Below, piece after piece: positions 8,399 to 17,035 of a DNA stretch of 53,668 nt. The position numbers and the translations under genes were made by a program. How positions within the stretch are numbered: position 1 is the first letter of the stretch; each line of letters opens with the position of its first letter. The DNA is from Malikia granosa (GTDB lineage: Bacteria > Pseudomonadota > Gammaproteobacteria > Burkholderiales > Burkholderiaceae_C): NCBI RefSeq assembly GCF_002980595.1, contig NZ_PVLQ01000010.1:1-53668 (forward strand), read 5' to 3'. The notes below the pieces were generated by a model. The model made no database searches and was not told the origin of the DNA. It saw only the letters and a program-made list of their open reading frames with translations.

Positions 8399-9275
8399 GC
8401 CAGCGCTCGGGCTGGATGAACTCGGTCGAGAGCGCGACGCCGAGCAGGATCACCAGCCCGTAGCCGACCATCGCTGGCGTGATCGGTTCGCCCAGCAGCA
8501 GCGCGCCATAGAGCAGCGCGAACAGCGGCACCATGAAGGTCACGGTCAGCGCCTTGGCCGGGCCGGCTTGCGCGATCAGCCGGTAGAACAGTATGTAGGC
8601 CCAGGCGGTGCAGACCAGTCCGAGCACGATCAAGGCGCCCCAGGCTGTCAGCCCCGGGCTCCGGGTCGGCCAGTACCAGGCCGTCGGCAGTGCGAGCAGC
8701 AGGGCGGCACCGATCAGGCTGGCCGAGGCGATGGCCAGCGGCGGCACCCCCTCCAGGTATTTGCGCGTGCAGCTCGCCGCGATGCCGTAGCAGAGCGTGG
8801 CGCCCAGGCAGGCCAGCACGGCCCAGCCAGTCTGCTCGCTGCCCGCGCTGACCTTGTTCCAGGACAGCAAGGTGATGCCGACAAAGCCCAGTGCCAGCCC
8901 GAGCAGGCGCCAGCGGCTGGGCGCCTCGCGCAGCCAGATCCAGGCCACCAGTGCGCCGAACAGCGGCGAACTCGCATTCAGTATCGAGGTCAGCCCGGTG
9001 CTGATGTGCTGCAGCGCGTAGCAGTAGAGTGCAAACGGTATGCCGGTATTGAGCATGCCGATCAGCAGCAGCGGGACCGCCTTGCGCCGCACCAGTTGCA
9101 GGTCGCAGCGCAACAGCAGCAGCGGCAGCATGGCCAGCGCGGCAATGACGATGCGCAGGCCGGCGGTGCTCCAGGCACCGAACTCGAGCGCGCCCAGGCG
9201 CATGAACAGGAAGGAGCTGCCCCAGGCAGCGGCCAGCAGCAGGAAGTCTGCGCTCAGGGATCGGTGGAACTTCAA
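8376..9275 (-). CDS. EamA/DMT-family transporter
   Basis: An inner-membrane drug/metabolite exporter of about 299 residues with two EamA repeats of five membrane helices each. The first repeat opens near ADFLLLAAAWGSSFLFMRLGAL; the second begins around WAVLACLGATLCYGIAA and ends with ITPAMVGYGLVILLGVAL. The substrate cannot be told from sequence. The likely start is TTG at 9275, which overlaps the stop of the ogt gene (TTGA). No ATG occurs before the first helix, and translational coupling with ogt fits the overlap; the exact start is uncertain. The 3' end overlaps the PsiF-like gene on the other strand by 23 bases. Confidence 0.85.
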   Translation of the reverse strand: MKFHRSLSADFLLLAAAWGSSFLFMRLGALEFGAWSTAGLRIVIAALAMLPLLLLRCDLQLVRRKAVPLLLIGMLNTGIPFALYCYALQHISTGLTSILNASSPLFGALVAWIWLREAPSRWRLLGLALGFVGITLLSWNKVSAGSEQTGWAVLACLGATLCYGIAASCTRKYLEGVPPLAIASASLIGAALLLALPTAWYWPTRSPGLTAWGALIVLGLVCTAWAYILFYRLIAQAGPAKALTVTFMVPLFALLYGALLLGEPITPAMVGYGLVILLGVALSTEFIQPERWLRRQPRP

Positions 9276-9781
9276 GGGAAAAGCAGGGCTTGGGCTTGCT
9301 CGTGCTGGAGCAGGAAGGTCTTGCGCGCCAGTCCGCCGGTGTAGCCGGTCAGGCTGCCGTCGGCGCCGATGACGCGGTGGCAAGGCAGGAAGATGGCCAG
9401 CGGGTTGCGTCCGACCGCCGCCCCGAGCGCGCGCACCGCGCGCGGCCGTCCCAGTGCCTGCGCGAGCTGGCCGTACGGGACGGTGTGGCCGTAGGGAATC
9501 CGGCTCAGCGCCTGCCAGACTGCCTGCTGGAACTCGGTGCCTTGCGAGCTGTCGAGCGGCAGCTCGAACTCGCGCCGCTGGCCGTCGAAATAGGCTTGCA
9601 GCTGGTCGCGCGCGCGGATCAGCTGCGGGTGGTCGGGCTGCTCCTGTGCCGAGGCGGCCCAGTCCGGAATGCCTTGCTGGTCGCCGAACCAGCAGCCGCA
9701 CAGCGCTTGCTCGTGGCAGACCAGCAGCAGCTCGCCGACGGGGCTGTGCCAGCGGGTCGAATGAAGGGCGGTAGTGGACAA
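9272..9781 (-). CDS. ogt: methylated-DNA--[protein]-cysteine S-methyltransferase
   Basis: Suicidal repair protein that moves the alkyl group from O6-alkylguanine to its own cysteine. The 169 residues contain the helix-turn-helix region with GTEFQQAVWQALSRIPYGHT and the active-site motif PCHRV at about residue 142, preceded by AVGRNPLAIFLP. It ends with the LARKTFLLQHE helix. It is a stand-alone Ogt-type protein with no Ada N-terminal domain. Translation appears coupled to the EamA gene through a 4-base overlap. Divergent from the phosphomannomutase gene across about 108 bases. Confidence 0.95.
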   Translation of the reverse strand: MSTTALHSTRWHSPVGELLLVCHEQALCGCWFGDQQGIPDWAASAQEQPDHPQLIRARDQLQAYFDGQRREFELPLDSSQGTEFQQAVWQALSRIPYGHTVPYGQLAQALGRPRAVRALGAAVGRNPLAIFLPCHRVIGADGSLTGYTGGLARKTFLLQHEQAQALLFP

Positions 9782-9889
9782 GTTTATCGGGACGGATCGT
9801 GGTTCGCCATCATACGCCCAGGACTGTCATGGATCAGCCAGTGAGATTTCCTACAATGGTGAGCATTTCAACCAGAGGCATTCCAGTTC

Positions 9890-11272
9890 ATGCAAGTTCT
9901 TGCCACGGCCTTCAAGGCCTACGATATCCGCGGTGTCGTGCCCGACGCGCTCAATCCCGGCTTCGCGCGCGCGCTGGGCCTGGCCTTCGGCGCCCGTGCG
10001 CTTGGCCTGGGCGAGACCCTGGTCGCGGTCGGCCGCGATGGCCGCCTGAGCAGCCCCGAGCTGGCCGCCGCGCTGATCGAGGGCCTGGTCGAGGCCGGGG
10101 TGCAGGTGATCGACATCGGCATGGTCACCACGCCCATGACCTACTACGCGGCGAATGTGCTGTGCAATTCCGGCATCCAGGTCACTGGCAGCCACAATCC
10201 CAAGCACCACAACGGCTTCAAGATGGTGCTGGCCGGTCGCGCCATCTACGGCGACGAGATCCAGGCGCTGCGCCAGGCGATCGAGGCCGAGGACGCGCCG
10301 CGCCGCGCCGGCGGCAGCGTGCGCCAGGTCGCGATCCAGGACGACTACATCGCGCGCATCGTTTCCGATGTCAAACTGGCACGCCCGCTCAAGCTCGTGG
10401 TCGATTGCGGCAACGGTGTCGCCGGTGCCTCGGCGCCGCAGCTGTTCCGCGCGCTCGGCTGCGAGGTGATCGAGCTGTTCAGCGAGGTCGATGGCGAATT
10501 CCCGAACCACCATCCCGATCCCTCCAAGCCCGAGAACCTGCGCGACCTGATCGCCAAGCTGGCCGAGACCGGTGCCGAGCTCGGCCTGGCTTTCGACGGT
10601 GACGGCGACCGACTCGGCATCGTCACGCCGAGCGGCCAGAACATCTACCCGGACCGCCAGATGATGCTGTTCGCGCAGGACGTGCTGAGCCGCGTGCCCG
10701 GCGGCCAGATCGTCTATGACGTCAAGTGCAGCCAGCGCCTGGCACCGGCGATCCGCGAAGCCGGCGGCGTGCCGCTGATGCACAAGACCGGCCACTCGCT
10801 GATCAAGGCCAAGATGAAGGAAGTCGCTTCGCCGCTGGGCGGCGAGATGAGCGGCCATATCTTCTTCAAGGAGCGCTGGTACGGCTTCGACGACGGCAGC
10901 TATGCCGGCGCGCGCCTGCTCGAGATTCTCAGCCGCCATGCCAATCCGGGCGCGCTGCTCGAAGGCCTGCCGACCAGCTTCTCCACCCCCGAGCTCAACG
11001 TGGCAGTCGGCGACGGCGAGCAGCACCAGCTGGTGGCCCAGCTGCAGGCGATCGCCAGCTTCGACGCACCGGCCCAGGTCAACACCATCGACGGCCTGCG
11101 CGTGGACTGGCCGGACGGCTTCGGCCTGATCCGTGCCTCGAACACGACGCCGGTGCTGGTGCTGCGCTTCGAGGGCCAGACCCAGGACGCGCTGCACCGC
11201 ATCGAGGCCGAGATGCTGGCGCTGCTCAAGCGCGTCAAGCCCGACGCGGTGGTCGGGGCTTCGGCGCACTGA
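9890..11272 (+). CDS. phosphomannomutase/phosphoglucomutase
   Basis: Interconverts hexose 1- and 6-phosphates (mannose and/or glucose), feeding sugar nucleotides for LPS or exopolysaccharide. The 460-residue product is full length for the AlgC/ManB type. The N-terminal KAYDIRG precedes the phosphoserine loop TGSHNPKHHNGFKM, with the catalytic serine at residue 101. The metal loop FDGDGDRLGIV is near 235-245, and the sugar-specificity loop GGEMSGHIFF near 320-330. The C-terminal phosphate-binding loop RASNTTPVLVLRFE is intact. An AGAGG ribosome site lies upstream. It sits next to the LPS locus and may supply it. Mannose versus glucose preference cannot be settled here. Confidence 0.93.
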   Translation: MQVLATAFKAYDIRGVVPDALNPGFARALGLAFGARALGLGETLVAVGRDGRLSSPELAAALIEGLVEAGVQVIDIGMVTTPMTYYAANVLCNSGIQVTGSHNPKHHNGFKMVLAGRAIYGDEIQALRQAIEAEDAPRRAGGSVRQVAIQDDYIARIVSDVKLARPLKLVVDCGNGVAGASAPQLFRALGCEVIELFSEVDGEFPNHHPDPSKPENLRDLIAKLAETGAELGLAFDGDGDRLGIVTPSGQNIYPDRQMMLFAQDVLSRVPGGQIVYDVKCSQRLAPAIREAGGVPLMHKTGHSLIKAKMKEVASPLGGEMSGHIFFKERWYGFDDGSYAGARLLEILSRHANPGALLEGLPTSFSTPELNVAVGDGEQHQLVAQLQAIASFDAPAQVNTIDGLRVDWPDGFGLIRASNTTPVLVLRFEGQTQDALHRIEAEMLALLKRVKPDAVVGASAH

Positions 11273-11298
11273 GAGTCCTTCGGCCCTTGAATTGATCG

Positions 11299-11322
11299 GC
11301 CGGCAGCGCTTCGTCTGCCGGC
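11299..11322. other. hairpin between convergent genes
   Basis: A perfect 8-bp inverted repeat, GCCGGCAG / CTGCCGGC with an 8-base loop, lies between the convergent ends of the phosphomannomutase gene and waaA. There is no T-run on either side, so it may be an inefficient or factor-dependent bidirectional terminator. Confidence 0.4.
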
Positions 11323-11337
11323 GCCATCGCTTGGGGC

Positions 11338-12654
11338 TCAGGCCGACAGGCCGGCCAGCCGCTGCGCGCGCTCGATCAGCCGCGCGGTGCTGCCCTGGTT
11401 CTGGCGCATCCAGCCGGCGACGGCCGGATTGGCTGCCGGACTCGCAGCCGGGGCAGGCAAGCCCTGGCCGAAGGCCGTGCCAAGCGCGTCGCCGAGTGCC
11501 TTGGCCGAGTCCACCAGCGTCACGGCGTCAAGCGCCTGCAGCTCGGCATAGACTTCGCGGAAGTTGAACACCTGCGGCCCGCTGAGCACGGTGCGGTCGA
11601 GCACCAGCGGCTCGAGCGGGTTGTGGCCGCCGTTGGGCACCAGGCTGCCGCCGACATAGGCGATATCGCTGGCGGCGTAGAAGCCCATCAGCTCGCCCAG
11701 GGTGTCGACCACCAGCACGGCTCCGGTACCAGGGGCCGGCAGTCCGGCTGGCGGCGGCTGCAGAGCGGGGCCGAGTCCGCTGCGGCGTAGCGCTTGCAGG
11801 CCGGTGGCCTGCACCATGGCCAGCACGGCTTCGGTGCGCTCCGGGTGGCGCGGCGCCAGCAGCAGCAGCGCCTGTGGCTGCTGTTGCAGCAATTGCCGGT
11901 GCGCGTCCAGCACCTGTTCCTCCTCGCCCGGATGGGTGCTGGCGGCGATCCAGACCGGACGGCTGTGGCCGAGCCAGTCGCGCCAGGCCCGGCCTGTCGC
12001 GATCACCTGCGGCGAGCGCTCGAGGTCGAACTTGAGGTTGCCCAAGGCTTCGACCTGGTCCGCCGCCGCACCGAGTGCGACGAAGCGCTCGGCATCCTCG
12101 CGCCCGCGCGCCGCGATCAGCGCGACCCGCCGCAAGGTCGGGCCGACCAGCCAGCGCAAGCGCTGGTAGGCCTTGAAGGAGCGGTCGGACAGCCGCGCAT
12201 TGGCCATGATCAGCGGCAGACCGCGGCGCTGGGCGCCGGCGTAGAGATTGGGCCAGATCTCGGTCTCCATCACGATGGCCAGCGTCGGCTGGCTGCGGCG
12301 CAGGAACATGCCGACCAGCCAGGGCAGGTCGAAGGGCAGGTAGCAATGCTCGACGCTGTCGCCGAACATCCGCCGCACCTGGGCCGATCCGGTCGGCGTC
12401 GTGGTAGTGACCAGCAGCGCCCAGTCGGGGTGGGCGGCCTGCCAGGCGCGCAGCAGCGGCGCGGCGGCTATCGTCTCGCCGACCGAGACCGCATGCACCC
12501 AGAGGCGCTGCCGTGCGGGCAGCACCGGCACCAGGCCGAGCCGCTCGCCCCAGCGCTTGCGGTAGTCGGGGTTGCCCCGGCCGCGCAGCCAGAGCCGCAG
12601 CAGGGCCAGCGGGGTCAGCAGCAGCAGCAGGATGGAATAGAGCAGGCGGGTCAT
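11338..12654 (-). CDS. waaA: 3-deoxy-D-manno-octulosonic acid (Kdo) transferase
   Basis: Adds Kdo from CMP-Kdo to the lipid A precursor at the inner face of the inner membrane. The product is 438 residues. An N-terminal membrane anchor lies at about 3-22 (LLYSILLLLLTPLALLRLWL) and is followed by the Glycos_transf_N domain. That domain holds the VHAVSVGETIAAAPLL stretch with the catalytic glutamate. The C-terminal lobe contains DTLGELMGFYAASDIAYVGGS and the NPLEP motif that binds the nucleotide. Start ATG 12654 places the anchor at the very N-terminus; the upstream in-frame ATG at 12708 would add an unlikely Ala/Cys-rich extension. It is the last gene of the minus-strand LPS group, 176 bases after the GT4 gene. 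Confidence 0.95.
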   Translation of the reverse strand: MTRLLYSILLLLLTPLALLRLWLRGRGNPDYRKRWGERLGLVPVLPARQRLWVHAVSVGETIAAAPLLRAWQAAHPDWALLVTTTTPTGSAQVRRMFGDSVEHCYLPFDLPWLVGMFLRRSQPTLAIVMETEIWPNLYAGAQRRGLPLIMANARLSDRSFKAYQRLRWLVGPTLRRVALIAARGREDAERFVALGAAADQVEALGNLKFDLERSPQVIATGRAWRDWLGHSRPVWIAASTHPGEEEQVLDAHRQLLQQQPQALLLLAPRHPERTEAVLAMVQATGLQALRRSGLGPALQPPPAGLPAPGTGAVLVVDTLGELMGFYAASDIAYVGGSLVPNGGHNPLEPLVLDRTVLSGPQVFNFREVYAELQALDAVTLVDSAKALGDALGTAFGQGLPAPAASPAANPAVAGWMRQNQGSTARLIERAQRLAGLSA

Positions 12655-12830
12655 GGATAGGTTGGCGGGTCTACAGGCGGCACAGGCGATTGCAATGGCA
12701 GACTCCATGGCCTGCCCGGGTCAGGAAGGGGCGCCGCGGTGCGGCGGCGACCTGCTGGGCAGCCAGGCCAGGGTCATTCTTTCGGCACGGGCAGGAAGGC
12801 CGGTCCCGGGCCCGGCCGCCCTGGCACGAC

Positions 12831-13925
12831 TCAGGATCTCAGCAGTTCTTCGTAGACGGCCAGGTTGCCCTTGACCATGGCATCGGTGTTGAACTCGTTC
12901 TCGACGATGGCCTTGCCCCGCTCGCCCAGTTGCCGGCGCAGGGCCGGGTCGTCCAGCAGCCGCAGGATGGCTGCTGCCAGCAGCGCCGGATCTTGCGGCG
13001 GCACCAGAAGACCCGTGACGCCATCACGCACAGACTCCGGCATGCCGCCCACGGCGCTCGAGACCACGGGCAGGCCTGCGGCCATGGCCTGCATCGCCAC
13101 ATTGGCAAAGCCCTCCATGGTGGCCGGGTGTACCAGCAGGTCGCAGGCACGCAGGATGTCGCCGATGTCGTTGCGATAGCCCAGGAAGCGCACATGGCCG
13201 GACAGGCCGAGCCGGCTCATCTGCTCGCGCAGCCTGGCCTCATCGGCGCCTTCGCCGACGAACAGCACCTGCGTGTCCGGGTGGCTGGCCAGTATCGTCG
13301 GCAAGGCCTCGAGCAGAAAGCGGTGGCCCTTGCGTGGGATCAATTGCGCGATGACGGCCAATACCGGGACTGCTGGCGGCAGCTCGAGGCGCTGGCGTGC
13401 CGTGGGGACATCCAGCGGCGACTGGTAGCTCTTGAAGTCGATCGCGCTGTAGACCTGCCTGATCTTCGCGGCCGGGACGCCTGCCGCCTCCAGCACGCGC
13501 GCGATCCCCTTCGAGACGGTCACCACCCGGTCGGGCAAACGCACATAGCGCAACCGATTGAACCCGTTGAGGCGGATCGGGTCGTCGACGCGGCGCGAAA
13601 TGATCACCTTGGCGCCGCCTGCCAGCTTGGCGGCCACCAGTCCGAGCGTATCGGCGCCACGGCGGCTGTGGATATGCACGATGTCGGGCTGCTCTTGCTT
13701 GAGAATGCGCAGCAGCCGGGGGATGAACAGCAGGTCATGGTCACCGGCGAAGGGGACGGCATGCACCGTCAGGCCTTCCTGCAGGGCCAGTTGATGCAGC
13801 GGGCTGTTGACCGGGCAGACCAGCGACGCCGGAACGCCCAGCGCCTTGAGTCCGCGCAACAGGTAGTAGACCTGCATCGTTCCGCCCAGGCGGTGGCGAC
13901 CCATCTCGATGTGAAGTGTTTTCAT
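12831..13925 (-). CDS. glycosyltransferase family 4 protein (LPS core type)
   Basis: A 364-residue GT-B-fold sugar transferase. The N-terminal acceptor domain begins MKTLHIEMGRHRLGGTMQVYYLL. The C-terminal donor domain contains the E-x7-E-like region EGFANVAMQAMAAGLPVVSSAVGGMPE (two parts of one long motif), with the first Glu near residue 275. That motif is typical of GT4 enzymes using nucleotide sugars. Start ATG 13925 overlaps the stop of the upstream GT9 gene (ATGA), so the two are co-translated. It sits between a heptosyltransferase-like gene and waaA, so a role in LPS core assembly is inferred. The donor and acceptor sugars are not known. Confidence 0.9.
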   Translation of the reverse strand: MKTLHIEMGRHRLGGTMQVYYLLRGLKALGVPASLVCPVNSPLHQLALQEGLTVHAVPFAGDHDLLFIPRLLRILKQEQPDIVHIHSRRGADTLGLVAAKLAGGAKVIISRRVDDPIRLNGFNRLRYVRLPDRVVTVSKGIARVLEAAGVPAAKIRQVYSAIDFKSYQSPLDVPTARQRLELPPAVPVLAVIAQLIPRKGHRFLLEALPTILASHPDTQVLFVGEGADEARLREQMSRLGLSGHVRFLGYRNDIGDILRACDLLVHPATMEGFANVAMQAMAAGLPVVSSAVGGMPESVRDGVTGLLVPPQDPALLAAAILRLLDDPALRRQLGERGKAIVENEFNTDAMVKGNLAVYEELLRS

Positions 13926-14977
13926 GCTTTGATCGCGTTCGTGGAGAGGAGCTGGGTGGCGGTCTCTAGCACCCGTTCGGCGGTGATCTCGCGCAGGCAT
14001 TGGAAAGCTCCGCCGCAAGTGGGGTGGCGCCGGCAAGGCGAGCATTCCAGTCCCAGCCAGATGACGCGTGCATTGGCGCGCCCGGTTTCAAGGTAGGGGC
14101 AGGTGGAGCCGAACAGGGCCACGGTCGGCGTAGCGAACGCCGCCCCCATGTGGGTCAGTCCGGTGTCGACGCCGATCAGCAGCCCGGCCTGGCTGACCAG
14201 TGCCGCGGCTTCCGGTAGCCGGGTCTGGCCGGCCAGGTTGACAATGCCAGGGGCGCCTGCCGCAATGCGCTGCGCGGCCTCGACATCGGCTGGTCCGCCC
14301 AGTATCACGGGCACCAGCCCCGTCGATGCCTGCAGGCGCGAGATCAAGGCGCGCCAGTTGTCCTCGAACCAGTGTTTCTGCGGTCGGGTCGTGAAGGGGG
14401 CCAGCACGGCATAGCGTCCCTTGCCGAGTCCGTGCTGCTCCAGCAGGGACGCTACCCGCTCCTGGGCCTGTTGGCCCACATGGAGGCGAGGCAGGAAGTC
14501 CCCGACCTCGAGCCCCAGTTGCTCGGCCAGGAAGCGGTACTCCGAGCCCAGGCGCCGCTTGTCTCCAGCCCGGGGCAACTTTTCAGTCATCAGCCACTGG
14601 CTGCCCTCCTTGGAGCCGAGCCCGACCCTGCGCCTGGCGCCTGACAGCCAGGCCAGCAAGCCGCTCTTGAACAGGCCCTGCAGATCCAGCGCCACGTCGA
14701 AGCGGCGTGCCCGCAATGCCGAGCGGAAGGCCAGGAACTGGCGCGCCAGCTCCTGGTACTGCCCGCTCTGCCAGAGCTTCTTCCAATCGGCCTTGGGCCA
14801 GACGATGACTTCGTCGATGTCCGGATCGGCGAGCAGGAGTTCGTGGATGCCCGGCTCGACCATCCAGGCGATATGGGCATCCGGGTAGGTCCGCCGCAGA
14901 GCGGCCGGCAATGCCGAGGCAAAGACGACATCGCCGATGGCAGAGGTGCGGACGATCAGGAAGCGTTGTGCGGTCAT
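13922..14977 (-). CDS. glycosyltransferase family 9 protein, heptosyltransferase I-like
   Basis: A 351-residue GT9 enzyme of the WaaC/WaaF type, which transfers heptose from ADP-heptose to the Kdo of the LPS inner core. The start RFLIVRTSAIGDVVFASALP is the standard GT9 opening. The C-terminal half has GPADVEAAQRI, the GVDTGLTHMGAAFATPTVALFG motif that binds the nucleotide sugar, and CSPCRRHPTCGGAFQC, a cysteine cluster common in this family. Resemblance is closer to WaaC, but the exact acceptor cannot be read from sequence. It overlaps the following GT4 gene by 4 bases and lies 59 bases after the hldC-gmhB fusion gene, in the same direction as the ADP-heptose genes. Confidence 0.9.
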   Translation of the reverse strand: MTAQRFLIVRTSAIGDVVFASALPAALRRTYPDAHIAWMVEPGIHELLLADPDIDEVIVWPKADWKKLWQSGQYQELARQFLAFRSALRARRFDVALDLQGLFKSGLLAWLSGARRRVGLGSKEGSQWLMTEKLPRAGDKRRLGSEYRFLAEQLGLEVGDFLPRLHVGQQAQERVASLLEQHGLGKGRYAVLAPFTTRPQKHWFEDNWRALISRLQASTGLVPVILGGPADVEAAQRIAAGAPGIVNLAGQTRLPEAAALVSQAGLLIGVDTGLTHMGAAFATPTVALFGSTCPYLETGRANARVIWLGLECSPCRRHPTCGGAFQCLREITAERVLETATQLLSTNAIKA

Positions 14978-15036
14978 GGATCAGGGCTGGGATGGGGGGA
15001 TCGGGCAGCGTCGCTGCCCAGGCCGGCAGAGGCGGT

Positions 15037-16089
15037 TCAGTCCGGCAGCAGCGCCGCGACGCAGGCTTGCAGGTCGGCATGGGCGGCATCGGCTCCGGCC
15101 AGCCCCGGGCCGGATTCTGCATTGTCCGACTGCACGATGTAGGCCCGGCCGATGCCGGCGGCGCGTGCGGCCTCGATGTCGGACGGCTTGTCGCCGACCA
15201 GGATCGAGTCGGCCAGCGACAGGTTCAGTTCCCTGGCCGCGCGCAGGATCATGCCGGGCGCGGGCTTGCGGCAGTCGCAGTCGATGGCCAGTTCGGCCAG
15301 TTGGCCCTTGGGGTGGTGCGGGCAATGGTAGACCGCATCGACTGCCGCGCCGGCCTCAGCCAGCGCCTGCTGCATGGCGTCGGTCAAGGCCTGGTATTGC
15401 GCCTCGGAGTAGTAGCCGCGCGCGATGCCCGACTGGTTGGTCACCACCACCAGCGCGTAGCCGGCGGTTTTCAGCCGGCGCATGGCGTCGATGGCGCCCG
15501 GCACGAACTCGAAATCCTCCCAGCGGCTGACATAGGCCCGGTCCAGGTTGATCACGCCGTCGCGGTCCAGGAAGGCGGCCTTGCGCGGGGCCGCCGCGCT
15601 GGCGCCTGCGCCATCGCCGGCACGGATGCGCTTGACCAGCGCGGTGGTCGAATAGCCGTCGACGAAGGGAATCGCCAGCGCGTCGCCGCCCCAGCTGCGC
15701 ACGACCCGGGTTTCCTCGAGCGTTTCCATGTCGTAGTCGCCACCCTTGACATAGAGGTCGGGCCTGATTTCCTTGATCAGTTCGACTGGCGTGCGCTCGT
15801 CGAAGAAGGTCACCAGCGCCACCGAGGCCAGCCCGGCCAGCACGGCGGCGCGGTCCTCGGCCTTGTTGAGCGGCCGGTCCGGGCCCTTGCCCAGCATGCG
15901 GGCCGAGCTGTCCGAGTTGACCGCCACGATCAGCGAGCCGCCGAGCGCGGCCGCCTGGTGCAGGTAGTTGACATGGCCGCGGTGCAGCACGTCGAACACG
16001 CCGTTGGTGAAGACCAGCGGGCGCGGCAATGTCGCCAGCCGCGCGGGCAGCTCCGCGCGCGGGCAGACCTTGTCTGTCAGGGCGCTCAT
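15037..16089 (-). CDS. fused heptose 1-phosphate adenylyltransferase / heptose bisphosphate phosphatase (HldC-GmhB)
   Basis: A 350-residue two-domain protein that would carry out two steps of ADP-L-glycero-D-manno-heptose synthesis. Residues about 1-157 form a cytidylyltransferase-fold domain like the C-terminal half of HldE. It has FTNGVFDVLHRGHVNYL (HxGH at 36-39), NSDSSARMLGKGPDRP and YVKGGDYDMETL. After a short Ala/Gly linker (158-168), residues about 169-350 form a HAD phosphatase like GmhB. There FLDRDGVIN holds the nucleophile Asp175 and Asp177. TNQSG follows at 217-221, then Cys256/His258/Cys271/Cys273 of the structural zinc site, and GDKPSDIEAARAAG. The gene overlaps hldA by 4 bases. 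Usually hldE fuses kinase and adenylyltransferase while gmhB is separate; here the partner is swapped. Confidence 0.93.
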   Translation of the reverse strand: MSALTDKVCPRAELPARLATLPRPLVFTNGVFDVLHRGHVNYLHQAAALGGSLIVAVNSDSSARMLGKGPDRPLNKAEDRAAVLAGLASVALVTFFDERTPVELIKEIRPDLYVKGGDYDMETLEETRVVRSWGGDALAIPFVDGYSTTALVKRIRAGDGAGASAAAPRKAAFLDRDGVINLDRAYVSRWEDFEFVPGAIDAMRRLKTAGYALVVVTNQSGIARGYYSEAQYQALTDAMQQALAEAGAAVDAVYHCPHHPKGQLAELAIDCDCRKPAPGMILRAARELNLSLADSILVGDKPSDIEAARAAGIGRAYIVQSDNAESGPGLAGADAAHADLQACVAALLPD

Positions 16090-17027
16090 GCGAACAGCTC
16101 CTCGTAGCTGACGGTGGCGGTGCCGAACTTGGCCACCACCAGGCCGCCGGCGCGGTTGGCGATCTCCATCGCCCGACCCAGCGGCTGGCCGCAGGCCAGC
16201 ATCAGCGCCATGGTCGCGATCACGGTGTCGCCGGCGCCGGTGACATCGGCCACCTCGCGCACCTGGGCCTTGACATGGGACACCCGGTCGGGCTCGAACA
16301 GCGACATGCCTTCCTCGGACCGGGTCAGCAGCAGCGCCTGCAGGCCCAGGCGCTCGCGCAGGCCCTGCGCCTTGCGCTCGAGCTCGGCCTCGTCCTGCCA
16401 GCTGCCCACCACCTGCATCAGCTCGGAGCGGTTGGGCGTGATCAGGCTCGCGCCCTGGTAGCGCGCGTAGTCGCTGCCCTTGGGATCGACCAGCACCGGC
16501 TTGCCGGCGGCGCGCGCGAGCTCGATCATGCGCGGGATATGCGCCAGCCCGCCCTTGCCGTAGTCCGAGAACAGCACCACGTCGTGCCGCGGCAGCTCGC
16601 GCTCGAAGTCGGCCAGCATCTGCGCCAGCACCTCATGCCCGGGCTCCTGCTCGAAGTCGATGCGCAGCAGCTGCTGGTTGCGCCCGATCACGCGCAGCTT
16701 GACGATGGTCTGCAGGCGCGCGTCCTGGCCCAGCACGGTCGCGATGCCTTGCTGGTGCAGCAGGTGCTGCAGCCGCTGCGCGGCTTCGTCCTGGCCGAGC
16801 ATGCTCAGCAGCGTGACCTGGCCGCCCAGGGTCTTGACGTTGAGCGCGACGTTGGCCGCGCCGCCCAGGCGGTCCTGCTCGCGCTGCACATGCAGCACCG
16901 GCACCGGCGCCTCGGGCGAGATGCGCTCGACGGCGCCGAACCAGTAGCGGTCGAGCATCACGTCGCCGACCACCAGCACGCGGCGCGCCGCCAGTGCCGC
17001 TTGTTCAGGACAGGAATTCACGGTCAT
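16086..17027 (-). CDS. hldA: D-glycero-beta-D-manno-heptose-7-phosphate kinase (HldA/RfaE1)
   Basis: Phosphorylates heptose 7-phosphate at C1 for the LPS inner core. At 313 residues it is the kinase domain alone, equivalent to the N-terminal half of HldE. It has VLVVGDVMLDRYWFG near 16-30, DRLGGAANVALN near 57-68 and LITPNRSEL. The PfkB-family signature DVTGAGDTVIATMALMLA near 255-275 carries the catalytic Asp. I chose ATG 17027; GTG codons at 17033 and 17039 are possible, the latter overlapping the gmhA stop. It lies between gmhA and the hldC-gmhB fusion in one transcription unit, so the full ADP-heptose pathway is in three adjacent genes. Confidence 0.93.
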   Translation of the reverse strand: MTVNSCPEQAALAARRVLVVGDVMLDRYWFGAVERISPEAPVPVLHVQREQDRLGGAANVALNVKTLGGQVTLLSMLGQDEAAQRLQHLLHQQGIATVLGQDARLQTIVKLRVIGRNQQLLRIDFEQEPGHEVLAQMLADFERELPRHDVVLFSDYGKGGLAHIPRMIELARAAGKPVLVDPKGSDYARYQGASLITPNRSELMQVVGSWQDEAELERKAQGLRERLGLQALLLTRSEEGMSLFEPDRVSHVKAQVREVADVTGAGDTVIATMALMLACGQPLGRAMEIANRAGGLVVAKFGTATVSYEELFA

Positions 17028-17035
17028 TGCCACGC

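Noticed and set aside
9782-9889. TACAAT at 9852-9857 as a promoter for the phosphomannomutase gene
   Set aside because: The -10 is good, but no acceptable -35 lies 15-19 bases upstream; the nearest (CTGTCA) is 22 bases away.
12655-12830. Possible small gene between waaA and the GT4 gene
   Set aside because: Short frames exist on both strands, but none has a ribosome site or any recognisable sequence; treated as a 176-base non-coding gap.
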